Below, one piece after another: positions 25,340-35,689 of a DNA stretch of 64,000 bases. Numbering within the stretch: the first letter of the stretch is position 1; the number at the start of each line of letters is the position of its first letter. Source of the DNA: Microglena sp. YARC (lineage: Eukaryota > Chlorophyta > Chlorophyceae > Chlamydomonadales > Chlamydomonadaceae); assembly GCA_022414725.1 (NCBI GenBank), contig CM039462.1, positions 119,578,470 to 119,642,469 of the forward strand, written 5' to 3'. The notes below the pieces were generated by a model that was given only the letters and a program-made list of their open reading frames with translations, was not told the DNA's origin and did not search any database. The position numbers were made by a program, and so were the translations under genes.

Positions 25340-26226
25340 GATCAGTATCGATTTCGAATTCGCCTGTACATTCTTCGAGATAGCATCGCCATTCCTTAAG
25401 CGCGAGTTTTTCGAGAACTTGTGGGAATGGAAAGCTATCGGCCAACCCTTCCTGAAGGAGAACACCCCCTGTCCCTTCGATAGAAGCGTCCGTGATAGCT
25501 CGAAAATCCTTCGTAGGATCAGGGTGGGCAAGCAGAGGAGCGTTGGTAAGGCTTTCTTTTATGCGTCGAAGGCACTTCGACAGTCTTGGGTCCAGATAGT
25601 CGCGAAATCTGATCCCCGCAGTCCGGCATTCCGTTTACCGAGGGGTTTTAGCGGCGTTGAAATTGGCGATCCAACCCCAGGGTGGTGTTTGTTGCGATAG
25701 CGGTCAGAGGGGCAGCGAGCGAGGAGTATCCTTGGATGAATTTGCGGAAAAAGTTGGCGAGTCCAAGGAACTGTTGTACGTGCTTCGAGCAGGTCGGTGT
25801 CGAAACAGGCGTGACTGCCTTGACAAAGTGCGTTTCGTTGCATCGATTTCCATCCCCCGCCGAGGAGCACGTGGCCGAGATACTGCACTTCGGGAGTTCG
25901 GGTTGGGAGAATATGCCTGTGTCGTGTAGAAGAGGTGAGTCTTCCATTAGTTGTAGGACCATTCGGCATTGTCCCTTCGTGGACTGCAATCGTAATAAAT
26001 GGGGCTGGCGAAGCCTATCGGCGCCCAAGTCATGGACGCGTTGTTGAACCTCGAGGAGTCCAGCGTGAGACTCGCGGTGTCCGCGTGAGGACTTCGGGGC
26101 TGCCGCCAGTGATGGGGCGAATAAACGAGGTGTCCCTACGAGGGGCCTGAATTCGTATTGGCGTGGGGAATTCTGGAAGTCGAACGAGAGTCCCAATTGA
26201 ACAGTTTCAGCTCGAGCTGCGTTCAC
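25340..26226 (-). pseudogene. chromovirus pol remnant: RT C-terminal part and RNase H
   Basis: On the minus strand, a frame ending near 25648 contains HVQQFLGLANFFRKFIQGYS followed by SLAAPLTAI, the RT thumb/connection signature of Ty3/Gypsy (FLGL.NYYR.FI..FS..A.PL). A second frame holds EVQYLGHVLL, the 'YLGH' strip. A third frame at ~25340-25570 reads IKESLTNAPLLAHPDPTKDF, then AITDASIEGTGGVLLQEG and EWRCYLEECTGEFEIDTDHEP, which is the RNase H domain (TDAS, TDH motifs). The pieces lie in different frames, so the gene is broken. The RT palm with the YVDD/YIDD box was not found in its expected place. Confidence 0.75.
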
Positions 26227-26791
26227 TTTGCTGGTGAATATTCAGGTGGACACGAGCCCCGTCTCAGCTGGAGGTGCGCTCACTTAACTTGTTAATTTCT
26301 GGTGGGACAGTAGCCCAAGGGCGTTGCGTTCTGCAATTTCGAAGAGCTCGTTTCGACCCAACCTGCAGGCTACAAGTTCAGGGTGTGTTGTAGTGAGCCG
26401 TTGTCGGGTCAGCCCGTCCTGGGGACCCAGAGGGTGGCCCGTGACCAGAGGCGAAAGCATGGGAGGTGTAATTCGGGGCGTGAGTGGGGACGGGAAACGG
26501 AACTAGGAACGAGCATTCGCTGCCTGCACGGAACAAGGGACAAGCGTAGCGCAACAGGTAGCAAAGGCATATTATCATGGCCCGTCCAAATGGGGTTTTT
26601 CGAGGGCAGGCAGAGGCAGCACGACTTCCTTACCGACGGGGAGTAGCCTTGAGGTAGGAGAGCCTCTGTCCAAGAAGCGGGCGGACGGTTGGGTGGGTGC
26701 GGTGTCCAGCGAGGGTCCAGAAAGTAAGTCCACTGAAGAGGGCGTTTGATCTGCGGATAGGTGGGGGGGTGGGCCAGCGTGAAAAAAAAGA

Positions 26792-26810
26792 GATCAGGCT
26801 CCGAAAACCA
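26792..26810 (-). other. tRNA primer-binding site of the chromovirus
   Basis: On the plus strand the bases read GATCAGGCTCCGAAAACCA, that is, a tRNA 3' end with CCA, two bases from the LTR. On the element strand this is TGGTTTTCGG..., the expected form of a primer site. The primer tRNA is not identified. Confidence 0.7.
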
Positions 26811-26812
26811 AA

Positions 26813-27130
26813 TGTGACGTCTGAAAGACGTCTTAGCTTGATATAAAGTATCAGGAGAGAAAGGAATTGAACCTCTCTGTTTTCTGGCCTAGAGAGTTAA
26901 GCTTCGGGCTTAAGTCTCATACATTCTCCCGTGGTTTAGCGATAAACCCGTTGATTCGAATTAGCCTTCCAGAGTACTCGAATAGTCTGAAGGGCGCGTG
27001 TAGGGCGCGGACGTCAGGCGCGGACCTGGTTAACGGTTCGAACCGTCCGACAGGTCACGCCAGTTCCCCTTCCTCGGGGAAGTCGTCGCCACCTCGAGGT
27101 AGCGCAGGTGACGGATCGTTATCTGTCACA
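26813..27130 (-). repeat. 5' LTR of the chromovirus
   Basis: The 5' LTR in the element's minus-strand orientation. It differs from the other LTR at two positions (GGACGTCAGG here against GGACGTAAGG; CACGCCAG against CACGTCAG). It includes GATATAAAGTATC, and a TATA-like box on the minus strand is not obvious. Confidence 0.92.
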
Positions 27131-28983
27131 ACTACACTGCTCTATCGGGCAGCTCGCCGATGTACTGCCAAGTACCATTTTTAAGTTCCAGTCTAAGGTA
27201 TCTAGGCGGCCCACGACTCCACTGTTCTATCGGCCAGCTCGCCGATACCACTTTCTCCTCTGGTTTACGAGTTCCCTCTTTGTAACGGAAACTGAGACTA
27301 GCATCTGAGCCCGTCGTGCCGACGGGAGCACGGCAAGTTTCGAGTACCAGATTTGGGTAATTCCGACATCGGCCAGCAGTACGGTTACGCTTTCATTTGG
27401 CCTTGGAAGAGTGAGGCTCAGGTCCGGTTCCTTGACACAAGCCCATGCAAGATTCGAAGCAGGGGCCCTGATTCGAAGCGGTTTGAACTCGCCAAGACCC
27501 ATGGCCTTGCCATTGAGGACTTTCGATGCATGGAAGGGTCCGTATGACAGATCGAAGCAGCAAGAACGAAGCTGAGCGAGGTGGATTGTAGCGGTGATTC
27601 GGAAAGGGCCATTCTCAAACCTATCGGAAATTCTCGCAAAAACGATTCCATAGGCAAAAATGCTCACCAACCTTGCCGCAATTTGCGGCCGACGCGTTTG
27701 CATTGCTCTTAGTTTGCATTCGTGCTTGAAATCAGTAACGACGAAGAAGGCCAGCCAGACTTGTGTCCTGCAACCTGTGGGAAATCACGAAGCAGGTGGG
27801 GGTGGAAACAGGTTCCGGGGAAATCGGTTTGTTAACCGCGATGCTGATGCTCGAAATGATCTAGGTTGATGGAGTATTGCCATGGGCTGATGGGAAGGCC
27901 ATGCGCTTAATAGATTGCCAAACTGTTGCTCAGCGAGTTCAATCGAGCTCGATGACTGTGTAATGAATTTCCAACTCACCAAGATATCACATTGAGGGGG
28001 ATTCACAGGTCAGTCCGCGAGCTCCTGCGGTCCTGAGCGGCCACCCCCTTCAAATCTACGAATGGGAGGTACAAGCTCTACTCCGTTGGCAATAATCCTG
28101 CCATCTAGCGCTCTAAAAGATTTCGCATGCGGCTCAAGATTTGTGTCGAACTGGAAAATTGAGGGTCGAAAACGGGTTTCGCTGAGTGGATGTAGACGCG
28201 TCTACATCCGTAGACATCCAAACTGCTGTACTGCCGGGTCTGGACAACTTGCCGTGCGGGAGGACAATCGAGATCCGAGAATCGCTGCCGCCTGGGCGAC
28301 AGGTCAGCAAGATATGGAACCAAAGCCCAACTGCCTGGGCCAAAAGCCCATAGCCCACCCCCCGGGGGGGGGCCTGCATGTACGGGGCTCGCTACAAACG
28401 TGACTCCGGAACGGGTAATTCCGAAACGACTCCCCTGGCCACGTCAGGGAAAGGCAGCCAGCGAGCGGGCAGAAGTGAGAGCGCAGGAAAAGGAGAAGGG
28501 AATGCTGCGACGGGGGGAGCTGCGAAGTTATTGACAGTGGCAGCGAAATTTGTGGGAAAGAGTTCGGGCAGACAAAGGGAGGCTACACCGTTGAATATAG
28601 GGCGATTCAGAGCACCGAAAATAGCAGAAGTGCGAAGGAAAATTCGGGTATCAGAACGGCTTGGGCTAGGAAATGCAAGAGAATTCACAGAAGAGCTGCG
28701 AGAAGGAGTTGAAAACGGCACTGGGTTCATTAGAGCAGCGCAAAGCAGCGCAGGGGGTGGACAGGGTGGGTGGTCGTAGGAGAATTCGGGCACCAAGCCG
28801 GCTAACCTTGGACGGGGTGGGTGGACGGCAGGAGGCAATTCGTTCCTGTGGCGCCGAGAAATCGAGATCCGAGACTCGCTGCCACCTGGGCGACAGGTCG
28901 GCAAGATATGGAACCAAAACCCCAAGTGGCTAGGCCAAAAGGGGTTGGACACGCACCGGGCACGCGATAAACCTCGGACGCCC
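27131..28983. other. gene-poor region with short repeats
   Basis: Contains the right-hand copies of the CTCTATCGGGCAGCTCGCCG motif (27140, 27225). A 158-codon minus frame (27227-27703) gives no recognisable product. A ~75-bp segment at ~28263-28345 recurs at ~28858-28940 (CGAGATCCGAGA..CGCTGCC..CTGGGCGACAGGTC). No gene can be supported. Confidence 0.5.
28188..28209. repeat. 22-bp perfect palindrome
   Basis: The half-site GGATGTAGACG is followed directly by its reverse complement. Nothing nearby explains it. Confidence 0.9.
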
Positions 28984-28997
28984 AACTTTATATATAC

Positions 28998-29412
<415 letters not shown>

Positions 29413-30133
29413 GGTCCCGTAGCCTTCATTTGTGTGAACCATAGATGTATTATAGATGGAAGGGATGCATGGTTCTGTATAGTTATGGAGGGAGAAAGGG
29501 TGGAGGGCTGTAAGGTTGTGGGATGTTTGTGTGCATCATACATGTATTGAGGATTGGAGGTAGAGAGGGGGAGGGAGAGAGGAAGAATCCGTCGCCGCTG
29601 CCATCTGGAGCTCGCAGTGGCATGTGTGAAATGCATTTTCTCGTTTCCCGTTGATTCGTAGCATGTTGACGACGAGATGCACTTTGGAAGTGTCGCTGTA
29701 GGCACCAGGATTGACCGACCTGGTCCTCGGTTCATGCGAATTTCAAGCACGCCAGGGGGGATGCAGGCGCACCAGGCGAATTTCAGGCATGCCAGGGGGG
29801 AATGGGGGATAGATGCGCCCATGCGAAATTGAGAAGCGCGTGGGGGGATGAAAGACGAGCGCGGAAGAGGTGTCCATTGACTGGAATAAATTGGTCTGGT
29901 AGTAACAGGCCTGAGAGATAACCTCGAAACTTCGAAATCACGAGGATTAGGTTAGGGTTGGGCCCCCCCAACGTGAGGGGTGGCGGTTAGGTCGGGCTAG
30001 GTGCCTCCAAATGCTGGTATTGTTACTGCGCGTGCGATATCTTGACTGCCGTGGAAATGTGTAATCTTGCACGTTGCGACATACCCAGGTCGGCAGCAAG
30101 ATCGTTGCAGCGATATGTGTTCATTGTTTGCGT
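29413..30133. other. no gene seen
   Basis: A short imperfect repeat of GCGAATTTCA(A/G)GCA(C/T)GCCAGGGGGG occurs near 29737-29800. Otherwise unremarkable. Confidence 0.5.
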
Positions 30134-30254
30134 GCCTGGGTGGGTGGGGTGGGGTGGGGGTGGGGGCTGGGGGTGGGGTGGGGGTGGGGGGTGGGGGGTG
30201 GGGGGTGTGGGGGTGTGGGGGTGTGTGGGGGGGGGGGGGGGGGGGGGGGGGGGG
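30134..30254 (+). repeat. G-rich tract with quadruplex potential
   Basis: About 120 bases of G3-G6 runs separated by single T or TGT, ending in ~27 consecutive G. This is the pattern of intramolecular G-quadruplex sequence. Confidence 0.9.
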
Positions 30255-30957
30255 TACGAACGGATGTGCTGCAATTCAATCGGAGGTGGTCTGCTTCATT
30301 AACAGGGATGGGGGTTGCTGCTGCTGATGATGATGACGACGGTGATGATGACGAAGATGCATAGTGGCGCAAGTCAAGATTACAGAAGAAGTCGGTGTTA
30401 GATAACATAAAAGCAAGCCATGATAGAGAGGCATCTGAAAAGGTGTATGCGTGTATGCGCACTTTGCTTTTAACCTCGAGAACTATCAGCTTGGATAACA
30501 CTCCGGAGAGTGGACTTTGTGTGTGCAGTACGCCAATCTATAAATGCGGAGACGAGAATAATATTACAAAAGACTGGGGAACCATAAAGGGACACCAGCG
30601 GAGGAAAGGGGCGGTAGCCTGGAACCTGATCAGGGTACAGGCTAGACAGCGCGTGTCAGAAGAACCGATGACACAGTCAACAGGAAGTCGTCACAGTGTC
30701 ATGAAGAATGACACAGTCTACGGGAAGCTGACATAGTACTGTCAGGACCGATAGTTCTAAGGGAGTACATAAGGAGTCACCAAGACATAAAACAAGCGAG
30801 AGCACCGCTATTCATGCTGATAAGAACAATGGTTGATATAATAGTGTCGTCTGCTACCTGAGCCTGTACACCATGGTTCAGCGTCCAAAAGTAAACATAC
30901 ACGTCTTATTCAACGATAGCATACCGTAATCATAAAATTACAATTTCACTGGAGCAC
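30255..30957. other. no gene seen
   Basis: A/T-rich with short GAT runs near 30325-30355. A 113-codon open frame (30395-30736) has no recognisable domain and no supporting context. Confidence 0.4.
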
Positions 30958-30984
30958 GAACTCAGGGCCCCCGTAAACCTTTTT

Positions 30985-31026
<42 letters not shown>

Positions 31027-31113
31027 TCACTAGTGCTCCCCCGCTGTAGCCCCTTATGTCACGGTTGGGAAAATCCCTTTAGCCTACTTGGCCTACCCCT
31101 AGACTGTAACAAC
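30958..31113 (+). repeat. dispersed repeat A (copy 1) with 36-G run
   Basis: Begins GAACTCAGGG.CCCC and ends TTGGCCTACCCCTAGACTGTAAC. The 3' signature AGCCTATTTGGCCTACCCC plus TGGACTGTAACA recurs at 50125-50162, 52243-52283 and 61181-61221 (plus) and 62308-62350 (minus), each with a different 3' neighbour. Such a shared 3' end suggests a retroposed family. This copy contains a homopolymer G run at 30987-31022 where copy 3 has GTTTGGGG. Confidence 0.75.
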
Positions 31114-31308
31114 CAGGGTACTTCAAATGGCCAAATTGGCCAGCGCTTTAGCGCACTTGAAAACAAAAAAAACTGCGCTGTGTAGTGCAAAAAGCGCAAA
31201 AATGCTTGCAGCGCCCACAAGGGGTTGCAAAAAACTGCGCTTAAAGCGCGGAGGGGGTCAAAAAGTCAGCGCTCAAAAGCTCAAAAGCGCGCGCTTTGAA
31301 TTACCCTG
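31114..31308. mobile_element. hAT-type MITE, 195 bp, with perfect 8-bp target duplication
   Basis: Terminal inverted repeats CAGGGTACTTCAAA and TTTGAATTACCCTG match at 13 of 14 positions. GTAACAAC lies directly on both sides (31106-31113 and 31309-31316), a perfect 8-bp target duplication. An 8-bp duplication with CAGGG ends is diagnostic of the hAT superfamily. The interior is rich in GCGC/AGCGCTTT words and has no gene. It sits in the 3' end of dispersed repeat A. A second copy lies at 61352-61546 in the opposite orientation. Confidence 0.88.
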
Positions 31309-31539
31309 GTAACAACATTCATAAATACAACGGTAGCACCTTAGGAACGATTCATTTTCGATAGGCTTATTTCTAAATTATTGTTTGGGGGGATTGGATC
31401 AAGCATAACTGAGTAAGAACATGCAAATGTTACACTATATGGGGTGTACGATTCGGCTGAAGGGACTTGCCGAAAATGAAATATTAAAGATACGAGGTTA
31501 GGAGGGGCTATATTAACAACATGGTTCAGATGCGGTCCC

Positions 31540-31960
31540 CGGCGAATAGCAAGGACACATAGGAGGTGGTACTTGATCAATGAATAGTGTAGTACAACTG
31601 CTTGAACATGAATTTGTTTACATGGCTTCGGCCTGTTTCGCGGTGACATCAACATTAAAACATTAATCCTGTCAACTTCATCCTATGTCCTCATATAATC
31701 AATGTTAATCAAGGACTCTCATCAAGTAGTGTATACGAACACTAATATTCTAAGTTTGGGTTACCACAACTCACCACACCGTACACATGTGGTTCCTAAC
31801 GAATTACAAGGAAACGGTACAGTATCTAAGATAAAGTGGTACTTCATCATTGAATCTTTTGATACAACACCTTTAACGAAGACTTGGTTACATGGCTCCA
31901 GCCTGTTTCGCGGTTACATCAACAGGATTTTCCTGGTAATTGTTTTAACTGCCGAAGACT
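31540..31960. repeat. diverged tandem duplication, dispersed repeat D
   Basis: TTTACATGGCTTCGGCCTGTTTCGCGGTGACATC near 31616 and TTACATGGCTCCAGCC plus TGTTTCGCGGTTACATC near 31886 mark two diverged copies ~270 bp apart. The CTTGGTTACATGGCTCCAGCC part recurs at 50697 (plus) and, in reverse, near 35430 and 52540. Confidence 0.65.
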
Positions 31961-32780
31961 GGCTGGAGTCTTGTAACCAATTTCAACTTCAACCAAGTTC
32001 AAGGTGACATCAACATATCATGTGTATGTTGTAACATTCCAGGGGGTCTCTTTAGCCTAAAAGGGACTTCCCCAACCATGATGTCAGGAGGGCCTTACAT
32101 GGAAACAGGTATGATGAACCGAACCTCAAACAATCGTTTTACCTATGGGGTCCCCGCCTCTTCAGAAGGCAAGCATTGAGTCGGTAGCAATCTATCCTGT
32201 CCATCTTTGGGAACCCCCCAAAACTGGGCAACTCCTCTCCATGCCCCGAGCTTTCTGCGCCCCCCTTGCTGCTGAAATTCGTTTTGAATATCTGGGAAAT
32301 TTACCTGCTTAGTATGCTCCTTGTTTTCCCTGGGTATTGCACGGGGTGGACAAGGAATTGGATGACGGTGAGCCACCCAGTGTTGGCTGAAAAACTATTC
32401 AACTCATTTTAATTATAGGAAATCTGGAACCAGGCTTTTTGGTCCAGGCCACGAGCACCAGGTTCCAACATGTGTGACATATGTCTCATCCCTCTCTTAC
32501 TCCGCTCCAGCACTCTCAGACAGGCTCACACACTCAAGCATGTTGGTATCCAGGACCAAGACGCAGCGAACCAATTGGTAGCTGGGCGGAAGCTGCCACC
32601 AAGAGGCAGCGGGGGGTGGCGGGTAGGGGGTAGGTTGCTGGTGTGGCGTGGTGAGGTGTAGTTACATTAGTTTTGGGGGGCTTCTACAAGGGAATTTGAT
32701 GATACTGATAATTCACTATTGTGGTGGTTGGCGTGGGTTGGTGGTGTTACTACATAGGCGGTCGTGTGACAGTGCATCAG
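31961..32780. other. no gene seen; one dispersed-repeat fragment
   Basis: GATGACGGTGAGCCACCCAG followed by TGTTGGCTGAAAAACTA at 32364-32397 recurs in reverse at ~55393-55430 and, diverged, at ~60500-60530. Nothing else is recognised. Confidence 0.5.
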
Positions 32781-32786
32781 TTGTCG

Positions 32787-32945
32787 CTTGTTTGGTATTT
32801 GTTGTCTACATATTTCTTGAGCAGCATCTTGGCTAGACCTCAACACGTTTTTGAAGCAATGTTGGTGAGAGCCGCACCTATGAAATCCCGTCCATTGGCC
32901 ATCCTCATATATTGCACAAGCCCTCCAATACCGTAAGGAAGAAGC
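32787..32945 (-). pseudogene. KDZ-type transposase, possible C-terminal fragment
   Basis: A minus frame reads GIGGLVQYMRMANGRDFIGA followed by ALTNIASKTC, stop, GLAKMLLKKYVDNKYQTSDN. The pattern 'YM..A.R.dfi......N.......l...L..ry' resembles the helical part downstream of the KDZ core. One in-frame stop makes it a relic. The assignment rests mainly on the clearer fragment just upstream on the same strand (33185-33700). Confidence 0.35.
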
Positions 32946-33184
32946 TAACATGGGGAACAAGTGGCATTATGAAATGTGTGTTTAACGTTGAATACATCAA
33001 TGGTTTAAACCAATGAAAATTTAAATAATACACAACAAATCACCTTGAGCATGCTTCAAAGTTGCTCCGTGTTCTCTCCATCTTGGCGTGCTTCATCTGG
33101 CATAAATCGTGCGCTGTTCTGAATCTGAAATGCTAGTGCGTATGCGCTGCCATGGAATCAATTTACCATGATCCTTTGATCAGT

Positions 33185-33700
33185 TCAACAGTCTCCAACC
33201 TTGCGAGCAGACTGGATGTACCGAGCCCATGTTTTCTTCAAGCGGCAACCAACGTCGATGCATACATCCTTTATATCAAGGTGAGCTGCAAGAAGATGCG
33301 TGAGAAGATACAAGTAGAAAATGAACTGCTCATGTGTGGGCATGTCTATAAACATGCCTACAAGCGGGATCCTGTGAGCACACACAACACCGACCACGCC
33401 ATGCAAGGAGCAAGGTGCAACTGATTTGGCAACAGGTTTAGCACAGTGTAGTGATGTTGTACACGTCTCTGCTTCTCCCTGTACCTCCTCCTCCTCATCA
33501 TCATCATCATCACTCTAAGCAGCTTTATCAGCAACATAGCCTTGGTCGTGATAGGCAGCTGGGTGCATCATTGACTCAAGGTTAAACATTGACGACGCAT
33601 GAGCTTTTTCAACGCTTAGCTGAGGTTGACCGTAGTGTCGGTCTAAGTGAGGTTGGATGTCAGTTGTCCCAAAACAAACAAAAACAGGGACATGCTTCAT
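33185..33700 (-). pseudogene. KDZ-type transposase core fragment with one in-frame stop
   Basis: One minus frame runs 33700-33185 with a single TAG near 33515. It reads CTTSLHCAKPVAKSVAPCSL, HGVVGVVCAHRIPLVGMFID, then MPTHEQFIFYLYLLTHLL and DIKDVCIDVGCRLKKTWARY. This follows the KDZ (Kyakuja-Dileera-Zisupton) pattern: C...F.A......., a G-hhhh-C-H motif, the 'MPT.E.F.YYL.LL..LL' helix and 'D.C.D.GC.LK..W.RY'. The family encodes transposases of large eukaryotic DNA transposons. A GAT-type run (SDDDDDEEEE) sits just after the stop, and the 330-bp CAT microsatellite lies just upstream, so the N-terminal coding sequence is interrupted. Identified by eye only. Confidence 0.55.
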
Positions 33701-33808
33701 TCCTAAGCACTCACACTTGCTATGACTACAACAAGCAGCTTGGGCTTGAGGGTGGTCTAAGCGGGACAGGAACGCATATTTTGTAAGTAGGCCATCCTAG
33801 ATTTACAG

Positions 33809-34140
<332 letters not shown>

Positions 34141-34381
34141 ATGTGCGATTGGCCTCACCTATTCCACAAACCTATTGCAGGTTGGGTCAAATGTATTTAC
34201 CATGTCGTGGATTGCAAGATGGACACCCGCCAGTTTGAAAATATTTTTTTGGCATACCTGAGGACAGTCGTTGGTATTGACGATCTATCTAACCTGGGTG
34301 TTGAAGGATTGGACTCAGGGCCTTTTGGAGGATGTGGCATTTGCGCTTAACACCCTGACCAAGGTAAAACAAAGCTCGAAA

Positions 34382-34612
34382 CACGACCCGCCAACTAAAC
34401 CCAAACCAAACAAATCCAACCAAACAAATCTGACCCCACCCACCCCGACCCACACAAATCAAACCAAACCAAATCAAACCAAACCAAACCAAACCAAACC
34501 AAACCAAACCAAACCAAACCAAACCAAACCAAACCAAACCAAACCTAACCTAACCACCACACACTACCCAAACCAAACCAAATCAAACCAACCTAACCCG
34601 AACCAAACCATA
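34382..34612. repeat. (CCAAA)n pentanucleotide repeat
   Basis: Runs of AACCA/CCAAA, most regular at 34455-34545 and degenerate to either side. A G/T-strand relative (GGATTGGGTT) occurs at 55255-55392. Confidence 0.95.
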
Positions 34613-34639
34613 TTCAGTTTCTGAGCTCTCATTCCCACC

Positions 34640-34862
34640 CCCCCCTTGAACCCCACCCCGGAGCCGGTACTGGTAGGAAGTGTGAGTGCTGAGGAATGCG
34701 GTATGTCAGTGAGAACACATTTTGAGTAGATGTAAGTTTCAGTTTGATTCACCATTTGCAAAAGTCTGTACAGCCATACAATTTCAGTTTAATTGGCCAG
34801 CTGCAGTTTCTCAGCTCTCACGACCCCACCCCCCTTGAACCCCACCCCAGAGCCGGTACTCG
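34640..34862. repeat. ~190-bp repeat, locus 1
   Basis: The CCCCCTTGAACCCCACCCC...GAGCCGGTACT block recurs ~190 bp apart with GGAAGTGTGAGTGCT...GCAAAAGTCTGTACAGCC between. Locus 2 at 40786-41092 has two units with a ~186-bp period. Confidence 0.8.
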
Positions 34863-35010
34863 TACACTCGGGGAAGTCGACAGATCGCTAAATGCGTACG
34901 AGCGCAGCGGAATGCACGTGGGGTCCGCGATTAGTCATAGTCCTTTAATGACCTGGCACTTCTGACTCTAGCGGTAAGCCCTATACCCGCGTCGCGTGTA
35001 GCTCAGAATC

Positions 35011-35065
35011 CTGAGACATTTCGCCTACATTTCGCCTAGGCGGATTATCGTCGAAATGTCTCAGA
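35011..35065. repeat. inverted repeat around TGAGACATTTCG
   Basis: TGAGACATTTCG near 35011 and CGAAATGTCTCA near 35053 can form a 12-bp stem. More CTGAGA.(A/T)TTTCG.C units follow to ~35160. Repeated ATTTCGCCTAC words recur at 40690-40765. Confidence 0.7.
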
Positions 35066-35231
35066 CTTCTGAGATATTTCGACGGCATCTCGCCACGCAC
35101 GGCGGCTTGTGCACGGTAATGAGGCGAAATGTTCGGTCTTCTGAGACTTTTCGCCTGTACTTCGCTTGCAGAGCGGTTTGGGCACGGTGGTCGGAGAGGT
35201 CACATTTTCAGGAATATTTTCTAGGAGCATT

Positions 35232-35689
35232 TCTCAATTACATCAGGATTCGAGAAGATAGATTACATACATAATAAACTAACGTATGCATCCATTAACT
35301 TATTGATCTACCTATATATCTATGTAAGCATCCTTACACATGTACATCCGCTACATCCCATATATTTCCTCTATATCCATTTACCATAGATAGACAGCGA
35401 GCAAAAGACGACGAGCAGCCAAATTGCTGGCTGGAGCCATGTAGCTAATTAAGTTCAAGTACAAGTATATAGGCAGCCTGCAGGCAGCTATCCATTTGTC
35501 TACTCATGAAGACATACGCCCATATATCCACTAAGTAGAAACGCCCAAGCAAAGCTATACATCTATATATCTTCGCTGCTTCTATTATATATTTCCATCT
35601 TCAGCATTTATAGTTCCTTCGTGGCAGCAATCTTCATCGCAGCTGTAGCATTTCCATCCATCCTCTTGCCCTGCAAGACATGCAGAGCA
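35232..35689. other. no gene seen
   Basis: A/T-rich, with ATATATCTAT-type words and one repeat D remnant near 35430. No supported feature. Confidence 0.5.

Larger units (their letters stand above)
23710..27135 (-). mobile_element. chromovirus-type Ty3/Gypsy LTR retrotransposon with 5-bp target duplication
   Basis: Two 318-bp LTRs (23715-24032 and 26813-27130) start TGTGAC and end GTCACA. ACTAC lies immediately outside both (23710-23714, 27131-27135), a clean 5-bp target duplication. The LTRs differ at two positions by eye, so insertion is recent. The polypurine tract is next to the left LTR and the primer site next to the right, so the element reads on the minus strand. The internal region is only 2.78 kb against roughly 4-5 kb for full chromoviruses and is frame-broken. 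RT thumb, RNase H, integrase zinc-binding and chromodomain pieces remain. It must have moved with proteins supplied elsewhere. Confidence 0.92.

Noticed and set aside
27227..27703. 158-codon minus frame as a gene
   Set aside because: No domain, no splice or promoter support, and its end overlaps the tandem motif beside the chromovirus.
29935..29960. Telomere-like TTAGG words
   Set aside because: Only one or two TTAGGTTAGGG-like words; no array.
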